The notes below the pieces were generated by a model. The model saw only the letters and a list, made by a program, of their open reading frames with translations, did not search any database and was not told the origin of the DNA. Below, one piece after another: positions 57,971-64,000 of a DNA stretch of 64,000 nucleotides. The DNA lies in assembly GCA_963680875.1 (NCBI GenBank), contig OY804582.1, positions 48,316,646 through 48,380,645 of the forward strand, written 5' to 3'. The position numbers were made by a program, and so were the translations under genes. Position 1 is the stretch's first letter, and every line of letters starts with the position of its first letter. The DNA is from Bathymodiolus brooksi. Taxonomy: Eukaryota > Mollusca > Bivalvia > Mytilida > Modiolidae.

Positions 57971-58104
57971 CTATTGACACAAAAGAAGCTGCCCGCATTG
58001 GACATTGCAAATTTCGTTTTGTGCACCTCCGCCTTCACCTGAGTAGTCAAGCTGAATAAGGACCGCGCTATGTCCAATACAGACCGCTTCTTTTGTCTCA
58101 ATAG
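57971..58104. mobile_element. Hairpin MITE flanked by TA (copy C)
   Basis: CTATTGACACAAAAGAAGC pairs with GCTTCTTTTGTCTCAATAG, and CCGCATTGGACATTGC with GCTATGTCCAATACAG. Flanking bases are TA on both sides, as produced by Tc1/mariner-type transposition. The 80-codon minus-strand frame overlapping it is a by-product (see rejected list). Confidence 0.8.
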
Positions 58105-58289
58105 TACTGTGTACTTTACTTACAGCTATTCGCAGCCTGTCAAATATATTAATAAGGTATCTGATTATTGTACCACCATAGTCTGATATGGTATATCACA
58201 TTCGAAATAAACATCTGTGCTATTCCATTATTTAGATGAAGCATATTGTCTTACGACCACATCTAAGAGCTTTGGATCACAAGTTACAT

Positions 58290-58900
58290 GATTTATTCAA
58301 TAAAATAATGTTTTGTAAGAAAAGAAATATTCCTGTCCATTCTTGATTGCCCCTTCGGTTGGTTCCTATCATGATTTCCTAACAGGAAATCTATTGAGCC
58401 CATGGTTCCCTGTTGCTAAGTGGAAATCATCACTCCAAAAGCTTTACGATCGCTAGCAAATCTTGGTTAACTGCTACCGGTCATGTGTGTCGCAAATGAC
58501 CACATATATTTTCCGTTTGTCGTTCCGAAGGACTTGAGTTCTCCAGGTTTGTGTTCTTGTCTTAGTGGGCCTCGTGTTGTTCATGTTGTGCATGCTATCA
58601 TCTTATATGACGTCATTAGTTGTAATGTCAGGTACAATGTCCGCGCAAAAACGACGTTTGAATCGTCTCGACTCTCAATTCTTCTGTTTGTGGGTTAATG
58701 TTTGTTTATTTATGTTATTTGTATTGTGTTTATACGCATACTGGTATCTAACACGATCTCATGTTGTCCGAGTTTCTGATCTTTTATCTCCATGTTTGTG
58801 CTGATGTTGGTTTGTGTCACTTCAGATTTGGAATTCGTGCCTTCAGCGTGGTCTAAGTACTTTCATTTATAAACCAAAACAACTACCGGTCGCGTTGGTG
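58290..58900 (+). pseudogene. PLE RT C-terminus and 3' region, remnant (C2)
   Basis: Paralogue of 21,840 and 40,490. The C-terminal blocks are present with a short deletion around 58,378. The 3' region contains GTTTATACGCATACTGGTATC. Non-functional. Confidence 0.75.
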
Positions 58901-59029
58901 TATGCAAATAAATTGTAGGTCTATATGTTATAGACTTTTAAATATTTATTCTGATTCCCCGTCTACCTTATTACTAGTACTATTTAAGTACTAATTTATG
59001 TATAGTGATAACATAAATGTTATCCTATT

Positions 59030-59265
59030 CTGTGAAATCATTATTAATCTTGGGGATTTATTTTCGTGGATTTCGTGGATCTTGTGGTTCACGCAAAATT
59101 TAAAAATTAAAATCCAACGAAATGCAATTTTCCCATTAACTGTTGCCTATAGTGCTTGAAACCACGAATTCAAGAACCCAAGGATCACATCATTTTGTAG
59201 AAATCACGAATACTGGTGCACACGAATAAAAGTACTTTCACATTATGTAGAATTGAACACTGTTG
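59030..59265. mobile_element. Palindromic element with TTTCGTGG arms (C)
   Basis: Paralogue of 22,565-22,805; arms TTTTCGTGGATTTCGTGG and GAAACCACGAATTCAAGAACC. Confidence 0.7.
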
Positions 59266-59694
59266 GTGTGTATGCTATGAAAGTTTTAAGCTAAGAATCA
59301 AATAAATAATGACGTATGTATTTCGAACCCGTTATAAATCCGTACTTTTCTGTGTAGTGTTTTGCATATCACTGTTGTCCCTTTTGTCTGTTTAGACTTT
59401 AGTCGCTTCATTATTTGTCCTTCCGCCATTTACGGCTTCTGATCACATCGTATGTATCTTCAAACCTGTCTTACGTGCATATTACAGATCACCTTTAGTC
59501 GGATAGGTAACCTATGCATATCATTCCTTCGTAATCAATGATAATTGTTGTATACCTAACTGTTACGTAGAAACACCGAACTATATATTATCCTCCATCA
59601 ATATCATTTCTTTCCAATGAACTTTTTCTCCTGTCCATCATTTCCTTTGTGCATTCTATGCAGACTTCATACACAGGAGCTTTTAAAGGAAAAT

Positions 59695-60470
59695 GAAAAG
59701 AATACAACCCAGACCTTTAACTTAAGGTTTCGCTATATATATGATTCCTATCAATAAATATGTTTTATGATGTTGTCGATGGCATCTATTTCATTGAGTT
59801 TGAGCTAAAGGATACTAAAGATACAGCGAAATCGGCATCATACCTTGACACTGACAGTGAGGGCCCGTTAAGAGTGAAATTTTATGACACTATAATTAAT
59901 TTCAATGTTTCCATTGTAAGCTTACTATTTATATATTTGTGTATGTGTCAACATTCCAGTAGCACATGCATATGGAGTTTATATCTTTCAGCTGATCGTA
60001 TATTCTTGAACTTGTGGCTCCTGTTATGATATACTTGATAGAAGGTGACTACTGGTAATGAAGCAACTATTGAATCAATTATTATTAGTGGTTAAGTTGA
60101 AGTAATCTCTTCGAATGTTTTATGCTCAACACCATGGCTTGGTTAACCATTACGTAATATCTGTGTTACAAATGACCAGGAATATGCTATGTTTGCTGTA
60201 ATGACAATCCAGTCATTTTGCATTCATGATTATATTATTTGTAGCAATAGTAACACGACTGGTATCACATATGGAGCTGAAACTGCTTACCATTGCGGGG
60301 CACTAGAGTTCAACCTTTGTGTTACGTAGGGTTCGTTTTTTGTGTAATGTCATTGTTTGTTCTATTTCTTTTGATCATTGCATTATCCTTTCCTTCTTCG
60401 TCTTACTGCTTCTGGATACCCCTTTGCCAACTTAAATAATTTCCTACGTTCTTGTAATAGATGTTAAACA
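59695..60470 (+). pseudogene. PLE RT palm-to-C-terminus and 3' region, remnant (C3)
   Basis: The 89-codon frame at 59,760-60,029 gives D-V-V-D-G-I-Y-F-I-E-F-E-L-K-D-T-K-D-T-A-K-S-A-S-Y-L, then D-S-E-G-P-L-R-V-K-F-Y-D and A-D-R-I-F. Directly before it the bases at 59,730 give F-R-Y-I, where the palm's Y-I-D-D begins. It is the best preserved of this set but still lacks the N-terminal two thirds. Paralogues: 23,255 and 41,885. Confidence 0.8.
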
Positions 60471-60806
60471 ATTATCCACCCTTTTTAATGATTTCACTGA
60501 CATCATATTATTGTTCCGACAAGTGATTATTCATTTGTTCTTGTGTACGTGTTTTAAATATTGTTGAACGTACGTGAATACAAACCATGCTGTACTTTTT
60601 GAAAACGTCAATCATTTCCTACGTTTATACTCCTTCTTGTAATAGATGTAATTGGTTTTTTTTTAATTATCCACCCTTTTCAATGCATTTATCTCACCTC
60701 ATATTATTGTTCGAACAGTTGATTATTCTTCTGTTCTTGTGTACGTGTTTTAAATATTGTTGAACGTACGCAAATAGAACCCATGCTGGACTTTTTGAAA
60801 ACTTCT
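60434..60806. repeat. Local tandem duplication (~175 bp)
   Basis: TTTCCTACGTT..TTCTTGTAATAGATGTTA through AATATTGTTGAACGTACG and TTTTTGAAAAC is present twice in a row here, but once at 24,020-24,215 in copy A. A change private to copy C. Confidence 0.85.
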
Positions 60807-61766
60807 GTCTAACAGCCTGGCTACGGTGATTATACTACTGATCTATGCAAATAATATGCATGTGACTCTTGACAATGTATCTTCAGAAGTGGCGAGTACA
60901 TGCGCTTTTAAGTATATTCTCGCAATACAAACAAAGAACGAGCCGACACAATTACAAATAAGACAGGCCATAGATGATAATTTAGAGAACTTGAAATAAT
61001 GAAATATAAGCGTGAATCGATAGGACGTATGCCAATGCAAATTTTGCGATTTATTTTTGTTATTTGTTATCTAATTTGGCTTTGTAAATATCAAACATGT
61101 AACAATATAAAATAAAAAAGCCTTTGCATATGGAAATTTCTGAAGTAGCTCTCATGGATCTCGTTATTATTTTATTTAAATCTACAATCAGTATGTTTTC
61201 TCCAATACGTAATATAGGGAACCATGATTTATCTCTGTTCTTAATTTAATTAATTCTCGAAGTAGAGTCTGAGATAACAAATCACAAATCAGATAAATCT
61301 AACCTGACATGTAAGATAATCAGAACGCACGTCATTAAATAAACGTTAGAGAAAACAGAAGGGAAAATATATAATGGACAATCCAGAAACAATTGCAAAA
61401 TCTTACAATTTTGGAGAACTGAGCTATCGTATTCATAAAACAAGAACAGAGAAGAAAAGGTACGTCTTTTATGTATTGGTGCATGTCCAAATACAAGTGA
61501 AATAATGGAAATACGGTGCATTAATCGTACCCGAAGCTTGCAGCTCTACGATTTTTAAACTTTCGAACTTTCCTGCCTTGGGGATAATAAGAGCATATAG
61601 GGTCGACACATGTAAGTTGCTATTTTTAAAAGATTTATGGCATTAATATGGACAGGAACAAGTTAAATAAAGGAATAGAAGTGATGAAATAACAAAATAG
61701 TCTTATTGAATATGAATATGTATATAGAAAGTTAAACAAGTAGGTGGTAGCTGCGCGTCATGAGCA

Positions 61767-64000
61767 GATTTTAAAGCGCCAAACCTCCTGCTTTCATTAC
61801 CACTCAACGTTCTGGCTGTCACTATGACAGTATTTATAACAATACTGGAACACAATAGGTAAAATAGTTGTCAAAGCAGTACCAAACTCAGTGAAGTAAA
61901 TGTCAAAAACACTTTTACGTCACACATTGATAGAAAAATATTTTTGACATTTTTGTTGACTTCCTTATCTCTATACATTTTCACTATACTAAAATGCATC
62001 GTTTATTATCGTCTCTGCAGAGACGGAATATAGTTCGACAATATCTTGGTATCGGAGTATAAACTTTTTAAGAGATCGAATAAGGCGAATCTTATCATAG
62101 CCCTGATCCAGTAGCCTGTTTCTCAGATGAAGATGATGTTTCAGGAAATCAGAATAATTGCTACTGGCCCTTGAATAGCGAATCAATTGCGAGATGTAAA
62201 CACCATATGTAGGAGTTGGAAAATTTATGTTTTTAAAATTGAAATCGTTCCGTTTATCATAAATGCTAATACTGAGTTGACCACTGTCGTCAATTTCGAG
62301 GTATCAGTCCAAAAATGATGCGGACGAAGCTGTATCTGTGGTCTCTTTAACTTCCAGCTCTGGAGGATATATCAATGGAAGAAATTCTGAAAATCTAGAA
62401 TTATTGATAGATGACACGTCATCAATATACCTGTATGTGAAATTAAAGGCTTTAGCCTCATGAATCTTCTTTTCTTTGACAAGATTTTGAAGAAACAAAC
62501 TCCGACTCATATGAGTATAAAAATAAATCGGCTAGAAGAGGGGCACAATTCGTACCCATTGGTATGCCGACGACCTACTGAAACAGTATCCCTCCAAAGG
62601 AGACAAATATGTTATCGATGAGGAACCCCAGCATACTATTCACTTGTTCCTCGGAGTAGCATGTTTTACCTTTTTGAATTTTGTTTGAAAAATATGTGGA
62701 ATTGTAGCCTAACACAACAAATTTTGAGCCATAGTTTCTATGACTGAATGCTTTGTGAATTATTTCTTTTAAGCGGGTTTTTAATTTGTCATGCGGTAGG
62801 GTGGTATATAGAGTTGAAAAATCAAAAGGTTTGATGGAGGATACCTGAGAGAAAGATCTTGATTTCAGGTTATCCAAAAGATCTTAAGAGTTTTTCAAAA
62901 TCCACATGCGATTTATGCCACTACGCAAGTGAACAGTTTCACAATATTTCTGTTGTCCCTCTTTTACTGCAGACATATTTTTTGTCAGGTGAATAGACAA
63001 TTCTTTCGTCGAACAAGTTGATGATCCCGCTATGCACATTTCTTTGTATGGTGTCTTATGGAGTTTTGGTATCCAATATAAATAGAGTAAATCGTCAGAT
63101 TCTTTACCAAAGGGAATGTTTAAAGAGCTCATGAATGATCTGTGGTTAGCTAGGATTTCATCTTTGTCGAACGAAGTTGGTTTGTATGTGGTATTACTAG
63201 ATGTGTTGCTATTTATGCCTAATTCATTGATTAGGCATTCAAAGTAATATGATTTACATACACACACGATATTGTTGAAAGCCTTGTCCACAGGAACGAT
63301 ATCATATTTGTCATGAAGAGAGGAAAGGCACTTAACAGCTTCTTGGTCTTTAAATACAGACTTAAATCGACTATTAACACAATTTTTGAGTTTGTGAAAC
63401 CGACCTTGTACTAGAGACCTAATTGTTCTAACCCAGTCTGACAAGGACTCTAACTCAGGATCTTGGTCTACTTCTCTCTTTATCCACCTTCTGGCATAAT
63501 CTTCAACATCATCTATAATTATCTTGAAATTATGTTTCCAATTGATGTGTTGTGGTTCTCTGAATTTAGGACCATGATAAATCACATTTCGGAGACTCTC
63601 ATGTTGAATGATATTCAGATCACCAGTGATTACATGTCCAGATGGGTTGCATTGAAAAGGAGAGTGGGAGCAGTCACAAGTCAGAGGGTTCTTAAGGTAC
63701 TCTTCTATGTTAATATCTTGCAATGCTTCCTTGTAGTTGCAATTTTACGGCCAATGCTGTTAGTGTAGCTATAGGAGACAATGGGAACATATTGATTTTT
63801 GAAATATGGTGGAATTTCTTTTACGACCTCTTTTCTATTAAGAATGTTGCTGATGTTAATAGCATCGATTCCTTTGTTAGCAAACGGAATAAGGAGGAAT
63901 TTGCTGTTGTTTTCATGAAGAAGTTCAGATCGAACTGGTCTGAAAAGAGGAAAGGAGGGCACGTCACATATAATACTAGACAATCTGTACTTAGGAGAAA
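61767..64000 (-). pseudogene. Penelope-like element, RT ORF and 3' end (runs off right edge)
   Basis: The longest PLE in the window. From the N-terminus (right edge): an open frame entering at 64,000 with P-S-F-P-L-F-R-P-V and F-A-N-K-G-I-D-A (to about 63,710), a 280-codon stretch with T-C-D-C-S-H-S-P-F, H-V-I-T-G-D-L-N-I, I-V-P-V-D-K-A and Y-W-I-P-K-L-H-K (63,723-62,884), D-F-S-T-L-Y-T-T-L-P-H-D-K (62,800), G-I-P-M-G-T-N-C-A-P-L-L-A-D-L (62,530-62,573), Y-R-Y-I-D-D (active site, 62,418-62,429), and Y-G-V-Y-I-S-Q-L-I-R-Y-S-R-A. Lesions: frame change near 63,715, stops at 62,884-62,886, 62,575-62,577 and 62,304-62,306, frame change near 62,505. The ORF ends at 61,989, only ~220 bp before the element's edge, so no C-terminal GIY-YIG endonuclease fits. 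The apparent first residue near 63,983 is not a true start. Confidence 0.9.

Larger units (their letters stand above)
54381..61766 (+). repeat. Large duplicated unit, module 2, copy C
   Basis: Aligns in order with copies A and B. It ends abruptly at CATGAGC (61,766), where copies A and B go on with GAGCGTCTTTGTGG. The PLE on the minus strand starts exactly there, so that PLE interrupts or truncates copy C. Confidence 0.85.

Noticed and set aside
63463..63768. A 101-codon plus-strand frame
   Set aside because: It is the antisense shadow of the PLE ORF.

Overview
This window looks like AT-rich, gene-poor nuclear DNA of a bivalve mollusc, most likely a mussel (Mytilidae). The organism is inferred from the kinds of repeats (Penelope-like elements with a tail typical of mussel DNA, tRNA-derived SINEs ending in a GTTAA-CACCAATCAATCA-type tail, DIRS-like and Ty3-type elements). 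It is not taken from any database match. I found no intact host gene, rRNA, tRNA or CRISPR array. The only possible host-like coding piece is a short seven-transmembrane-receptor-like fragment near 49.05 kb.

Layout. 1-3.4 kb: a scrap of DIRS-like reverse transcriptase (RT), a copy of the local duplicated unit, and a 49-bp minisatellite with its flank. 3.5-6.4 kb: dispersed repeats and the C-terminal end of a LINE. 6.6-9.4 kb: a second, longer DIRS-like element (gag-like, RT, RNase H) with the same minisatellite and flank. 9.86-10.04 kb: a foldback element. 10.04-15.2, 18.06-30.0, 35.2-45.1 and 50.64-61.77 kb: four direct, diverged copies of one large unit, with smaller pieces at 0.3-1.0 and 46.2-48.9 kb. 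Within each unit are many 5'-truncated Penelope-like element (PLE) 3' ends, a palindromic element, a SINE and a small hairpin MITE. 16.7-18.06, 37.92-39.79 and 45.6-46.16 kb: three broken LINE RTs. 25.87-28.23 kb: a DNA transposon with terminal inverted repeats. 30.28-35.1 kb: a broken Ty3/gypsy-type element (RT start, protease, zinc knuckle, gag, leader, possible LTR). 61.77-64.0 kb: the longest PLE, on the minus strand and running off the right edge.

Because the large unit is present several times, many insertions can be compared with an empty paralogous site inside the same window. This gives target-site duplications for a 2,365-bp DNA transposon (CTG), a 171-bp repeat (ACAT) and a 30-bp repeat fragment (ACAAT), and a minus-strand LINE can be dated as later than the duplication. 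All the coding regions I recognise belong to mobile elements and all carry stops, frameshifts or truncations, so the genes do not work together as a pathway. Boundaries marked 'about' come from reading by eye and may be off by tens of bases.
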